Assembly (NCBI GenBank): GCA_020698575.1 | Contig: CM036243.1 | Coordinates: forward strand, 16,359,903-16,423,902 | Length of the DNA stretch: 64,000 nucleotides | Reading direction: 5' to 3' | Source of the DNA: Bostrychus sinensis | Lineage: Eukaryota > Chordata > Actinopteri > Gobiiformes > Eleotridae | Shown: piece by piece, positions 10,592 through 23,139 of the stretch | How the letters are laid out: every line of letters starts with the position of its first letter | How positions within the stretch are numbered: position 1 is the first letter of the stretch | Made by a program: the position numbers and the translations under genes | The notes under the pieces: model-generated | The model's input: the letters and a program-made list of their open reading frames with translations, nothing else | The model's database searches: none | What the model was told of the DNA's origin: nothing

Positions 10592-13500
10592 TCATTGATC
10601 CGGTTCTTCAGTCTTGAGGTATTCAGAACAATCTGTGATCTTCTTTACTTGTTTAACACTCACAGGCTCTGAGCACATGGGACACACATTCTCCGTCTCC
10701 AACAACCTGAAGATACCAAAAATGGCAGAAATTACACTTGAGCATGCCCAAGCGACCAACTGGCTAAACATTATGACCACTGACAGATTATCTATTCATC
10801 GTGGCATCTGTTAGGCCAGGTGGGATATAATAGTCAAGTGTACATTTTGTCCAGAAATGTTGGCAAGATAAGGTTTTGAGATAAGCTTGACAAGGTATAA
10901 ATTGTGATGGCTAGATGTCTGGGTCAGGGCATCTCCAAAATTGCAGCATTCTTAAGGTGTACCCAGTCTGCAGTGGACAGTATCTACCAAAAGTGATCAA
11001 AAGAACAGTGGTGAACCGGTGACAGGTGATGCACATGGGCCTGTATAAAAAAATAAAAATAAAAAAAAAGGGCTGCAACTAAAGATTACTTTGATAATCG
11101 ATTATTTTTACAATTAATAATCAGATAGTGAAGCACAAGTAAAGACATTAAAAACTTGAGGTGTTTGAGGAGTTCCTGTGTAAAAAATAGTGATACCAGA
11201 ACCAGACAAAGTACAAGTATGACACTTTGGGACGTTTGAAAAGAGCATATACACAGATATTTTAAATCAAAAACACAAAACTTTGTTGCTTTACTGCTCT
11301 GTCTTGGTAATAAAAATCCTCTCTCAGCACATGGTATGTTTCAGACTCCATGTATACCCAAGTTAACGATTACTAAATTAGTTGAAGATTGTTTCAATAA
11401 TTAATCTGATTAGTTGTTGCAGCCCTAGAAATTAGCAAACAAAATGTACCTGCTTTAGTTTGTTTTGATGGAAAGGTATCAGGCACGGCGCATCACAATT
11501 TGATCCCCAATAATAGGCTTATTTCTACAGTTTAATAAAGTTGTATATAAGCTTGATATACTCACAGGATAAACTGAGAGTAGAGAGCAGGGAATTCACA
11601 GTGGGGACAAACAGACCAGTCCTCCTTCAACATATGACGACCCTGAGAAATAAAACAGGGATAGGTATAATGGATTTACCAAAAGGTCAAGATTAATAAA
11701 AAATATATATGTTGGGAAAGTCCAAATTATATAATAAAGGACATTACTGTGGCTATGCAGTACGGCAAGTTGTTTTTACAGGAAATGCATAGGAGGTCGT
11801 TCTGCGGTAACTGAAAACCGCAGAAAGGGCAAGGCGTAGTTTCTTCCTCCAGCTCTGACGTATCTGGACGCCTGTGATTAAAGATATTTCATAACACAAA
11901 TGATAAGAAGATAAAATTTTATGATCCACCCAAAATGTTGATGTACTCACCTAACCATGGCTTCAATCTTCTTCCTGTACTTTGGGTCAATATCGTTACG
12001 GTACTCTGGTCTCATCAGCATGGCAGCAAAGCTAAAGGCTGAATTTTTCAACCCAGCTCTGTGACACTCAATGACTGCTGATGTCAGGATAGGCACAACA
12101 TCTGCAAACACACCATGTAGGAATTCAGAGCTATTTTTATGCCTTAAAGAGAGATATTTAGTGAAGTAGATTTGACTTACGCGCAGGAAATTTGCTGATA
12201 TTATTGCTGACACGAATAAGCATACGGGCCCCTTTGAGATGGTCTCCTCTTTTTACATGGATCTAAACTGACAACACAACTCGTGTCAGCTTCCAATTTT
12301 TACAGTTTCCAAGTCATTAGTTCTATAGCAGCTGTATTGACCTTAACCAGAAGATAGGAGTGGAGGATCATTAGATTGGTGTCCATCTCAGATGGTATTC
12401 TTATTTTCTGGGCTTGGAGCTCAGTGTACATGCTGAAGAGTACATCATGGGCATTTCTGTAGTTTCCTGTAAAATACACACATTTTAGAGAGGAAACTGT
12501 AAAATGTGATGTAGGACTAGTTGAAGAGATTGGCTGTACCTGCAGACTGCTCTTCTCTGGCAATGATTATGGCAGTGCGAGCAGCCTCTCTGTATTGTTG
12601 CAGTGCCATGTACAGACGAAAGAGGTACTTGGCATCCTAGAAAAAGGACATAGCAAATCTTTATCCTTTCCACTGAAGTGAGTTTTATAGTGTATATCAC
12701 GCTGAACTGAAACTTACATTTACACAGAAATACTAGGTATCAATATTTCAGTTGGCTTGGGCTTGAATAGAAAAATTTATGGGCCAAGCCCATAATAACT
12801 ACATAAAGTTCAAAGGGAGTGCCGCAGCATTTAGATTACCTTTGGCATACCATCACTCTCTCCCATCAGGTAGTCAATTAGCTGATGTGTCAGTAAAGGG
12901 TCTTTGGCTTGGCCCACCTGAAACAGCAGTAAAACATACTTGGTAAAAGAAACTATTATTTTAATATTTTGACTTGACAAGTTTGAACATCTCTCACCGT
13001 CTCTATTGCCATTTCAACAGCCAGGTTATCTTCAGTGTTAGGACACTTGAGGAAGTGCTTAAGAGCCTAAGACAGAAGAGCAGTATAGCGATATGTCTAG
13101 ACATGGTCAAACTACAGTATGTGTAAAAAACTGTGTCAAGGGTCTTACTCTGTTGTACTGTCCACACTTCTGAAAGAACTTTCCAGCAAGCAGGTGTTTC
13201 TTTTCCCCCTCAAAGTAGAGAGCGATGCTTTGGTAGTCTCCCTGTGTCGCCTCAGAGCCTAACCAAACAGAATGTAGTAAGTAGTGTAGCAAGGTTACTC
13301 TTTATTACACAAACATCAGTATTGTAGGTTTTTAAGGATATTTTAGGCAATTAAACTAACAGACCAATGATGTCTGCATAGACCTCCATTTGTCCATGCT
13401 GCTGTGCCAGCTGAAAGGCTTCATCATTACACTGAGAGAGCACAAGGAAATGGATGGCTGAGGCATAGTCATTTAAACGCAGGAAGAACCTGGGATATAA

Positions 13501-16500
13501 GCAAACCAATAAGATATCCAAATTTCAGCCACAGAAAAACATGTTCATGAACCTGCCAATGTCTTTGGACTGTATGTGTATGGATGCTTTTTTACCTGGC
13601 AACCATTTTTGCTCCATCAATGCTCTGTGTCTCTCTGACAATGCGAACAGCATCCTCTGGGTTATTCAAATGGTCCAGCAACACACGGATAACATTGTCC
13701 CAGTCTTTGGCACTCTCATAGGCTTGAGCTGCCTCTTTATACCTATCACAGAGAATAAATATAGACATGGCTTTAACATGCTTGTAGGAGCCATGTGGTG
13801 TATTTGTGTCACATGGTGTCTGGTTGCTATGGAAACCCGCAAGCGCTAAGATCACATGGGCACGGGCAATGAATGTCAGTGCTTCAAAGAGGCATGCCTA
13901 CCTGCACTCAGGCAGGAGGAGAGGGGAGCTGGGCACACGTATTTTCCGTTGAATGCTTTGCCTTGCTTTGATTTACTGCTGTTACAAATACTATACATTG
14001 TACATGTTTCCTCTCAGTGTGTGTAACTCTGAAAACTGCTGTCTTCATTTAATGTCACAAAATGCATATGAGTCAGTGTGTTTCAGTCGATAAGCCGGCA
14101 GCGTGTCGTACAAGTACAGGACCCATTCTCAACAAAGCTGTTTTTGAAGTCACGACTACAATGCTTGATTTATTTTAATTAAATAGACACAAGTGTAGAA
14201 CCTACTTGCCATCTGCCTCCTTTGCCTTTGCATATTGCAAGTGGATTTTTGGAGATGAAACATTTGGAAGTAATTCTCCCACTTTAGTCCTGATAAAGAA
14301 AAATAAAATACATTAAAATGCATAAGTATTTCATACAGACAGTATCAAATCAAATCAGAGAATGTTTATTTTTCTTACCAGTTCTTACACCGAATGTAAA
14401 CTGATGCAGCCTTGTCATAATATTGTCCTTTTTCATAGAGCTGAGCAGCTTCAGATAATTGCTGGTGTTAGACATAACAATAAAGCATAAATCTTCAAAC
14501 AATATTTCTAAAAGCAGACATTTCAGTCTAGTGAAAGCATTCTTGCTTACCTTCATGCTCTCTAGTATGGCTCCACACTCTTTCTTCAGGACTCTACTTG
14601 GGTGCTGAACAGCTAGAGCAGAGCCTCTCCTGATGTCCCCCATCCGGATGGACATCCTGGCGACTCCTGCCTGGCACACCTCATCATGCTCCTGGAACTG
14701 CCAGCAAATGAGTTCCCTGTAGTTGTTTTAGTGACTTGTTTAAATGTTCACCTTAAATATTTTATTCTTACTTTATTGCTGTGTGTCATGCCTTTCTCAT
14801 AATGTGCCAGAGCATTCACATAGTCTCCACTGTAAAGAAAAATATGTTTAATGAGAACAGAAGATATGCCTTACTAATTACTTACCAGTATACTCACATA
14901 AACTCAAGATGAACAGCATATTCCTTTGAAATAAAGGGAATCTGGTCTTCTGCTAATCGTTTGGCTAGCAAGAGAGCACTGTCCCAGTGTAGCAGGTCCC
15001 TTCTCATCTGATCCATATACAAAGACAAATTTGCATTTAAAACATGGATATAAATACACATTCTCACAGGAAATAAAAGTCATGTATGCCAATTACCTCT
15101 AGCGCAGCATTTGGGCAGCTTGAAGAAAGATAAAGCTCCTGTGCCTGATTAAAGTCACCCAGAAACATGGCCAAATGACCTGCCAATAAATTCCTGTCCT
15201 CTATACCCTGGGAATAAATAGAAAGTATGTAAAATCACTTGGAAAAACTCAATAATGGCAGATACCGCCTCTGTTTTCAGTGCTGCCTGTTGTACCTGAA
15301 TGCTCATCAGTGACATGACCATGCCTACATTTCCACTCATACGATAGATTTGGATAGCCAACTCAATCTCCATGTGCACCAGACAGGCTTTGCCCAACTC
15401 CATCCAGTCTTTTTCATTGTCTGAGGACTTGCACAGATCCCAAGCTTCATGGAACCTAGAGAAAATTAAATATACCAATTGTATGTAAATGACAAAGAAA
15501 TCTTACCACTGCTGCATCTTCTGTATGCTACAGTTAATTGAATCTATAGCTATGGCACACCTCTTAAGCATCAGTGCCTGGTTCATTTGCTTGTTGACCT
15601 CTTCGGATGAATCCACATCATTTTTGGCTGAGCTTTTTAGGAAAGAGTGCGTGCTCAGGGTGACATCGCTTGTTTTTCCACTTGCTGTTTGACAAGTCAA
15701 CTCTCCATTGTATAAGAGCAAAGGCTTTTGGGAAAACAGGAGTGGGGTGCTTCCTACCAATACCACCCTCGGACCTGACCCAAGACAAAGAGATACAGAA
15801 AGCATGTTATGAATATACACTGGTCAGGCAAAAGATTTTCTATCTGCCTATTATTAGTGTTTATAGTGTTATTATGTGTTATGACCACCTGTCTAATTTG
15901 TAGCTCCATACGCAAAAAACTACACCTTACTAGCAGAACCAGCATAGACTTTTTCAGCATGTTAAGGACCCACTAAGGATAATGAAATAATTCATCTCAA
16001 GGGTTTTATTCTTTTATTAAAATGAAATGTCAAATTAATTAAAGTAGCTTTGTCTGTTAAATTGGACCACACAGGCCAGGCTTCGCACCCCATCCTACGT
16101 TTGAGGACAAAAGGTTCACTTGCTGCTGACTTTATCCCACCCAATAACAGGTGTCATGATCAAGAGATAACTGTGACATTCACTTCACCTTATGCTTGTT
16201 TAATGTGGTAAACATTAGTAAAAGTAGAGCACATAATAGCGCAATAATAGCACTACTACAACTGCTTATTTAATACAGATTAATAAAAATCTTTAGACTA
16301 CAAGAACATATCTTTGTGTCTGTTATAGTACCATATATAGTGGAATTTATGCAAGGCGTATGTGTAGACTTTGTCATCATCATAAGTTACAAATGCCCCT
16401 CTGTCAGCATGCCAGTTGTCCCAGAGCACTCCTGTGATGGTGGGTGAGAAGTTTGGGAGCTCAGTGCATGAGTCTGTTGCCTGGTTAAACATACACATTT

Positions 16501-19500
16501 TTGTTAGGATCTAACCACAGACAAAGTAAGCTCTAGTGTGCTTTCAAACTGTAAGTATACATTTGAAGGCGAGAGCAAAAAGCCACCATTCTTGTCATCA
16601 ATGAAAACTATCCGTGATCCATTCAGGTCTGGAAACACTTTTCTCACACCAACGGAGTGACTGTAACTGTTCACCATTTCCCAGTCCTCCACCAGGAAAC
16701 ACATAATATTACCCAACTAAAAGGAAGAAAATACAGCAGTCATGAGTGAAAGCAACACAAAGCAAAAAACAATTAAAAAATCAGTATATCTAAATAATCT
16801 ATAATAGTATTAAACTCTAAATTATTATACAAATATTAATCAATAAAAGCATGTGTTTTTGCATTTAAGGGTAAACATGCCCACGTTACAATGCAGAAAA
16901 AGTATACCATCAATATCGCACTTATCAGTTTTTTTTTTTTCAATAATGAAAAACTTACATCTGTGCCATAGTAGAGGAAATCATTGGTGAGGGCATGACA
17001 TAAAATCCGTCCTTTTCTGTCATCATCTGGAAACAACTTCATCTGCCTCTTCTCCTCCTGGTCCTTGCTTTCAATCTGCGTGCTACACACACACACATTC
17101 TATATATATTTTCTTAAATTAAACACTGGATTTTTGTAACAAACAAAGTACTCACCATGTGCAGCTGTACTTTCCCCTCAAACAGAGCGGCTGCATAGTC
17201 AGCATTGAGGCACATATTAGCTATTGTACCCAAATACTCAACGTCCTTTAACTTTTTATAACCTAGGTGAGATTTAAAAACATTGATGTCCAAAGTAGGT
17301 TTGGGTGTACATCAAACACAATACAGTATAGAACAGTCATGACACAGACCAGGCTCTTGGTCTGTTACAGCATAAAACCAGGCTCTGTTGTTCATTCCCA
17401 CTGCCACATGGTATGGTCCCACTGCAATAAAAGTTGGCTCTATCTCCACCTCTATAGCCACAGGACTCTCCTAAAAAAGACAGCCAAAAAGACCCCTATA
17501 AATAACAATACTAGTAAACACATTAACTTATCTTTTTTTCTTATCCCTAATGCATATATATTTTTAATTGGCTTCTCACCCCTTCCACCTGGTTGGACAC
17601 AGTAACCTCTAACAAGGAGGTGAGAAAGGCCAGTCTTGTTCCAAAGCTGTCACCCAGGATGGGCAGCTTGGTTAGGAAGACATGAAGTGTTCCTTTTTGC
17701 GTGGAAACAGCCAACAGCTGACCATCATCTGTCCAGCTAAGTTGGTCTAGTCCTGCAGAAGAAAAGTGAGAGACTCTTAAGGACACAAAAACTAAGCCGT
17801 GCCACTATTATCCAGAAAGAAAGTCGCCTTACCTTTGGTCTCATCATCCAGATGAAGTATGTTGCTAATATCTTTGAGATCAGAAAGCTCATGGATCTTT
17901 ATACTGCAACAACAGAAAATACTTCAGACCTTACATCTAAGAGTAAAATTTAGTTTGACTTGTATGAACAAGTACATACGTGTTGTCCCCACAAGAAGCA
18001 GCCTTGTTTAAAGCTGAAGAGATAGCCACACTGTTGAGACAGTCTTTATGGTTGTGCGCCTGATAAAGTTCATGGCCTATTTCCCTGAAGTGTGTAGAAA
18101 TAACCACAAAGTAGCCATGGGAAAATCCAATGAGTATATAACCATCACCATACCTACAAGTAAATAAAATATGATTATAACATTGAAATGGTTCAGAAAC
18201 AAGACAGGATTTGAATAAGTGAGGAAAGAAAGTACCAGCGATAGGAGACAATATGTCCATAGTGGCGCTGAAAGGCCAGATCTGTCCGGTCCTCTGGGTC
18301 ATTAATGTTGAATAGAATAAGTATTTTCTTATCCACAGACAAACTCACCTGAAAGAGATGGATAAAATCTATTTTATTTCACTTTGAATAAAAACACAAA
18401 CTACAAATGATCCATAACTTAACAACAGACAGCCATAAAAATAATGAATACAACATTAAATGATCAGTACAAAAAAAGCACTGCAGGTAAAGGGAAATAT
18501 TAAACGTACAGTGCTCTCGCCATGTGTGGATCTTTCGTCTGTCTTCTTCACAGAAAAGTAAATTTCAGCTGGTTCACCTCGTAAAGTTGTCTGGACAAAG
18601 TTAAACAATGTTTTAGTATGGTACAAAAGTTTGTATTGTTTTTAGCTTTTTAAGTGTATTGCTACAAATCTCTATCATTTTTAATTTATTTCTACATGTC
18701 TGCAGCATAAAAATGTCAAGTACCTGTCGAACTGTGTCCCCTTCATGATTACTGATAGTTAGAGTGTTGTCTTCACTTCCCAGAGCCAAAAGATTTTGAG
18801 AACTCCAGCAACCACATGTAATCTTTTTGGTGTGCTTACCTAGAATAAAACAGAAAAAAAAGAGACATTTAATGCAATATAAAACAAACCATCAAAGCTA
18901 ATGTGGCGCTATTATGCGCATTACCAAGCACAGGAATCTTGCGTGAAGTCTGCTGGTTATAAATCAATAGATTTCCTTTGACGGTTCCAATGGCCAGCAG
19001 ACTTGTTTTAGACCACAAAATGAAGGACATTTGATCTCTGAAATAAACAACATATTTCTGCAGAAGCTAGAGGATTTAAATTACATGTCATTTTGTAGCT
19101 GACACAATTACCTCATGCCACTATCTATCTGAGATGTTTTATTAACACTTGCATCCCAAAGATAAATAAAACTGGATTTTGCAGCTATCACTGCCAGAAT
19201 ATCTCCATCTTTATCCCAGTCCATTCCCACACAGCGTCTGCATAAAACAAGTGAAATGAGACTAAAAATTGCAGTTTACATATTTTATAGTTGAATACAT
19301 CGCACTTTACCCTGGAAGATTGAGCTCAGCCCACTTATGTCCATGACGGTCAAATATTTTTACGGTGTTATCATGTCTAACAAATTAGGAAGAAGTAGTA
19401 CGATTTAGTAAACTGATGGAAAGATTGTATAGTTATATCATTTACCAAGATAATTTACTTACCCCGCAACGGCGATATAATTACCAAGACTTTTCTGCCA

Positions 19501-20012
19501 TTTATACAGTAAGCTGGATCCTGACCATGCTTTGTCCGCGAGTACAAAAACACTCTGGAAACACAACAAGAAATGTAGATGTAAATTACCAATAATTTAG
19601 TAATTGTGAGTTGTCAACCTTTAGAAGTAGACAGTATTAAAATTCATATTACTACACGTCAATAATACAAACGGTATGAAAGATGAGAGATAACTTGTCC
19701 AGTTCACACGAATTACGTAGCTATCATTCACGTAACTAACGTTACATAGTTACGTTTTCCTCCCACGCACATTCTTTAAATTATTCTGTATATCCTGATT
19801 AAATACAGAACGCGTCTGGAAGCTTTATTTTAGTCAGTGTGATTTTCTAACAGTTGTATATTTAGCTAACAAACACCATTAGCATTACCGTTAGCAAGTA
19901 ACCAGACGGCACATCAAACAAAACAGCTTTAACATTACACCATTACGCTTAAACACGGAAGTGCGAAAGAAGTGTTTCTATTTACTCTATTTCTAGCGCT
20001 ACCAACCTTCAT
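10592..20012 (-). CDS. wdr19: WD repeat domain 19 / intraflagellar transport 144
   Basis: IFT144 is a core IFT-A protein for retrograde transport and membrane-protein entry in cilia. Coding exons, 5' to 3': 20012-20007, 19554-19463, 19376-19311, 19237-19112, 19037-18925, 18839-18724, 18590-18510, 18348-18236, 18153-17980, 17903-17833, 17752-17580, 17470-17350, 17262-17156, 17075-16959, 16716-16561, 16480-16332, 15767-15561, 15455-15296, 15207-15097, 15007-14898, 14829-14772, 14691-14551, 14461-14379, 14289-14206, 13742-13596, 13489-13365, 13258-13149, 13066-12998, 12917-12840, 12636-12540, 12466-12342, 12262-12181, 12101-11951, 11871-11748, 11642-11566, 10706-10592. They sum to 4035 nt, 1344 aa (human 1342). 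Two N-terminal WD40 propellers (to about residue 640; e.g. LSWTDDGQLLAVSTQ) precede a TPR-like solenoid and a cysteine-rich C-terminus (CPFC, CISC, CPHC, CPMC). The first exon encodes only Met-Lys. The exon 16/17 junction is uncertain. Confidence 0.96.
10815..11045 (+). mobile_element. Tc1-like transposase fragment in the last WDR19 intron
   Basis: In the plus direction this reads as a decayed Tc1-like helix-turn-helix region (ARCLGQGISKIA, then TQSAVDSIYQK). It is the same family as the pieces at 7.7, 15.8 and 47.0 kb. It lies antisense inside WDR19, between the exons ending at 10706 and starting at 11566. Confidence 0.7.
11070..11425. mobile_element. hAT-like MITE with GGGCTGCAAC ends
   Basis: The left end GGGCTGCAACTAA and right end TTGTTGCAGCCC are inverted repeats, and both are followed inward by AT-rich ATTAATC-type sequence. 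That is the pattern of a common fish non-autonomous hAT-like family. It has no coding capacity and lies in a WDR19 intron. Confidence 0.65.
13743..14205 (-). other. Longer WDR19 intron, no recognised content
   Basis: This 463-bp intron separates the exons starting at 14206 and ending at 13742. No transposon, RNA or exon could be recognised in it. Confidence 0.5.
15818..16192 (-). mobile_element. Internally deleted Tc1-like element in WDR19 intron 16
   Basis: After a TA at 15816-15817 it opens with CACTGGTCAGGC and ATGACCACC, the terminal repeat of a widespread Tc1-like family. Short internal blocks follow (CAGAACCAGCAT, then GGACCACACAGGCCAGGCTT). It ends in GGTGTCATGATCAAGAGAT and TTCACTTCACCT without the outer right repeat. 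Most of the transposase is deleted. The left end lies about 50 bp upstream, in WDR19 sense, of the exon 17 acceptor. Confidence 0.75.
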
Positions 20013-20130
20013 TTTGCTGGCGTTCAACTTTCCAAAGGTAAAGAAGCAATATTTAGTCAAAGCATCTTTCACACACTGTCTTGGTTAACCCACAATGCTT
20101 CACTCCAAAGCGTCTGCGGAAGCACGGCGA

Positions 20131-20165
20131 TGTCATAGCAACGGTCCTAGCAACAGTATAGCAAC
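20131..20165. promoter_or_regulatory. Cluster of three RFX/X-box-like half-sites upstream of WDR19
   Basis: Three TAGCAAC half-sites end at 20142, 20154 and 20165, spaced 11-12 bp apart and 119-153 bp upstream of the WDR19 ATG. The middle one extends to GGTCCTAGCAAC, close to a full X-box (GTNNCC plus GCAAC). RFX factors are established regulators of IFT genes, so a role in ciliary expression is likely but inferred. Confidence 0.65.
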
Positions 20166-20169
20166 CATG

Positions 20170-23139
20170 CCATCCCCCACCATGCGCAAAATTTTAGGCA
20201 AGCTAATTAATAGACCAACATTTATAATAAATAGGGAAGACAAAAAAAAAATCTATCTAATATAATATAGGTCATCAAACTTTGTACTGTTATATTTTGT
20301 TATGTTTATAGCATCCTGCCAGGAGATAGCGATATTGCTCCATTTGTACACTTGCAACAAAACTATAACAGACTGCTCAAGCATTTTTCTATATTTTGTT
20401 GTGCTCTATCCCAGTATGCATGGTATTTGTTATTCAGTTTTAAAAGCATGTATTTACGAGCAACAGACATCGGAAGGCTGAAAGAAAATGTCCAGCGTAT
20501 ACATGCCGCTATTATTTTTATTTTTCATGCAGATGCAGAGGACACCCTGCTGACTCAGATCTCATTGAGATGCACTGAACTGAGCTGCAGTGCTTCTTAC
20601 ACAAACAAGCTAAATGACCCCAGAGAAATTAATGAAAATGTGTGCTGTCAGTGCAGATAAATATTTGTGCTAGCTCTTGAATTTCAGTGTGCAGCTTATA
20701 ATCAGGTATTTGTCATAAAAGTCCATTATAATTCGATAATAAAGGCTGAGGGCCGATGTGCCTGTCACACATGCATCTAACCTATCCCAATCTACTGCAT
20801 CTGTATCAGGCAGAATAACCTCTGACTTAAACACATGCTTGCATGTATGAATGAGAACCTCACTGTGGGTCTACAACAGTAAATTACTTCAAATCTATTT
20901 TAAATGGCATTGCTGGTAGGTATAAATAGACCCCAAAACCTTTCTCTGGATTGTGCCCCCCATTGGGAAGTTTCTCCATGGGTGTAGTTTACAAGAAATT
21001 GTTTAAAAATTCAGCCATCTCCAGTAAATACAATGTCAACCAAGCTACTACTATCCTTCAAGTTAAAACACCCTAAGCATATCTCATTTAGGTAACTCTT
21101 CACCCCCCTTTGGCATGTAAATTAGAGCATCCACATAAGAATAATGAGTTTTCACATTAACCTCTGGGCTACAAACAATTCAGAAGATGAATACATAGCT
21201 GTACCTCACAGAAAATCCTCCTCTAACTCAGCAGGCTGACCTTCCATAAGCAATGAAAGATGTTGATAGGGATGCAGAAAGAGATACAAGCCACAAATAA
21301 ACACACACATTTACACACTATAGTAGCATTTTATAGTGATGTGCTTTAGTGAAAAATGGAAAGTGCCGTTGAAAACATTGACACCATAAACATGATTTAA
21401 ATGTTATAGTTAAGCTGTCAACATCATGTTTTACACAAGAGAAAACATTGCCGCATTATATCACACATTGACTTTAATGTATAAAAGTCCAATAATAGCA
21501 TATTTCAACTATATATAATGTACAATAGAAGGTGTAACAATTCATGGTACAAAAAGAAGGGATGAGCAGCATGAGTATAAAACATAGATAATGGTTCACA
21601 ATATACACATTTTTATGTACAAAAAAAAACAATATACTACATGTTAGTATTTACATACTATACATTGATAAAGGATTTGAATCGGAATGTTTTATCATAA
21701 CTCTGCACACATCTACATAGCTACATTATATCTGTATTAAACTCCACATAAACAACAGTTTAACAGGAAACAAAACAGAATAATGTAACAGTGCTCTAGG
21801 CCTGAATAAATATAAGTTTAGCCATGAGAAACTTGCTAGCCTATACTGTGTCTGCTTTTTAGATGTCATGCTGGCAAAATTTGAGAGGCTTTTCGATCAT
21901 GACTGGCTCCCAGGGCACTTGGCTTTCAGCTGTGTGGTCAAGTATGTCTCTTTAGCCGAGTGTGTGTAAATGTGTGTGTGGTATGTCCTTGTGCACTTGC
22001 TGAGTGCATCTACATTAGCTCTAGATCTGTCAGTTCAGACAGGATGCATGCTTTGCCTCTCACTGTCAGGAGACAAACATAAAAGTACAGGGCATAAACA
22101 AACAGGAAAAATACTAGTATACAGACAGTGATGTCATGCAACTACGTCTGCAGCAGCATTAAGTCTAACCTTAATATCAAGCAATACAAAATCACTGACT
22201 GAACCAATATTATTCCACAAATTCTGTCTATGCTTACAAAATGTGTGAACATATGTGAAATGATACAAAGAGGCAGAGAAGATGGGAGTGGGGACTATCC
22301 TTATTTGAAATAGAAGCTATATGGAACCACATTGTTACAAAAAAAGGCAATTGAAAAAGCTCAACTGACCACACATAAATCCGCCTTTAAAACAATCCAA
22401 TATTGTAGTATAAACCTAGCTTACCCCACAGGGAATAGCACAATATCACAGAAGTTACAGAATGGTAACATAAAAATGTAATCATGGAGAATCGTATCAA
22501 AATACAAGTGTTAAACTAAAAATATCCAGAGACATGTCTTGATGCAATATGCATGTCAGAATCATAAGACATGCTTATGAGTAAGTAAAAAGGCTTAGCA
22601 GGATGTTACAGCAGGGCAGTTCATAAGGTTGTTCTGATTATGTCAAAAATCTTTCTCTCTCCTGTCAGCAGGAAACAGAGGAAACACAAGCGCCTGTCAA
22701 CTGCTGCATAAAAATAATAGGTGCAATATTAAAATAGCATCAGTGTGAGGTATTTCAGTCAGACATTGTTAGGAAAGCTGAGAACAGGAATGATAAGGCA
22801 TCTCAACAGTCTTGACAATTTATCTCACCTTTCTGTCAGCTAAAATAAATCTTGAAAGCAGCAATGATTTGTGAGTCCCATCTTGTCCAAAAAATTAAAA
22901 GCCCCAATAAGACAAGAAAAAAACAACAACTTGGTAGTAGGCTGTTTAGTCATTCTTCAGAAAAACAAGTCTATTTCTTTGTGAAATTTGTGGCTTTTGC
23001 TGTCAAAGTAAGCAGGATGTTACAGAGGTCCAGTATAATGTTAACTAATACTTTTTAATCCTAATTTTGAGTTCCTATTGTTGGTCATATACATTGAACA
23101 TGTTGGGATGGCAGGATTATACAGAACATCGCTGTGTTG
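20170..23139. other. WDR19-KLHL5 interval, probably including the KLHL5 3' UTR
   Basis: About 3 kb between the WDR19 promoter and the KLHL5 stop codon. No open frame with splice context stands out. The part nearest 23139 is expected to be KLHL5 3' UTR; a minus-strand AATAAA near 20515 is one candidate end, but the site cannot be fixed from sequence. Nothing else recognised. Confidence 0.45.

Noticed and set aside
15503..15560. In-frame extension of a WDR19 exon past 15561
   Set aside because: Open frame continues, but a donor GTGTGC at 15560 joins LKR to FHEAW exactly as in the human protein, so the extension is intron.
17076..17082. Earlier acceptor for WDR19 exon 14 (at 17083)
   Set aside because: It breaks the reading phase; the next CAG (exon starting at 17075) keeps frame and matches human IES sequence.
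20352..20660. 102-residue open frame upstream of WDR19
   Set aside because: AT-rich, no domain, no splice or promoter context; chance open frame.
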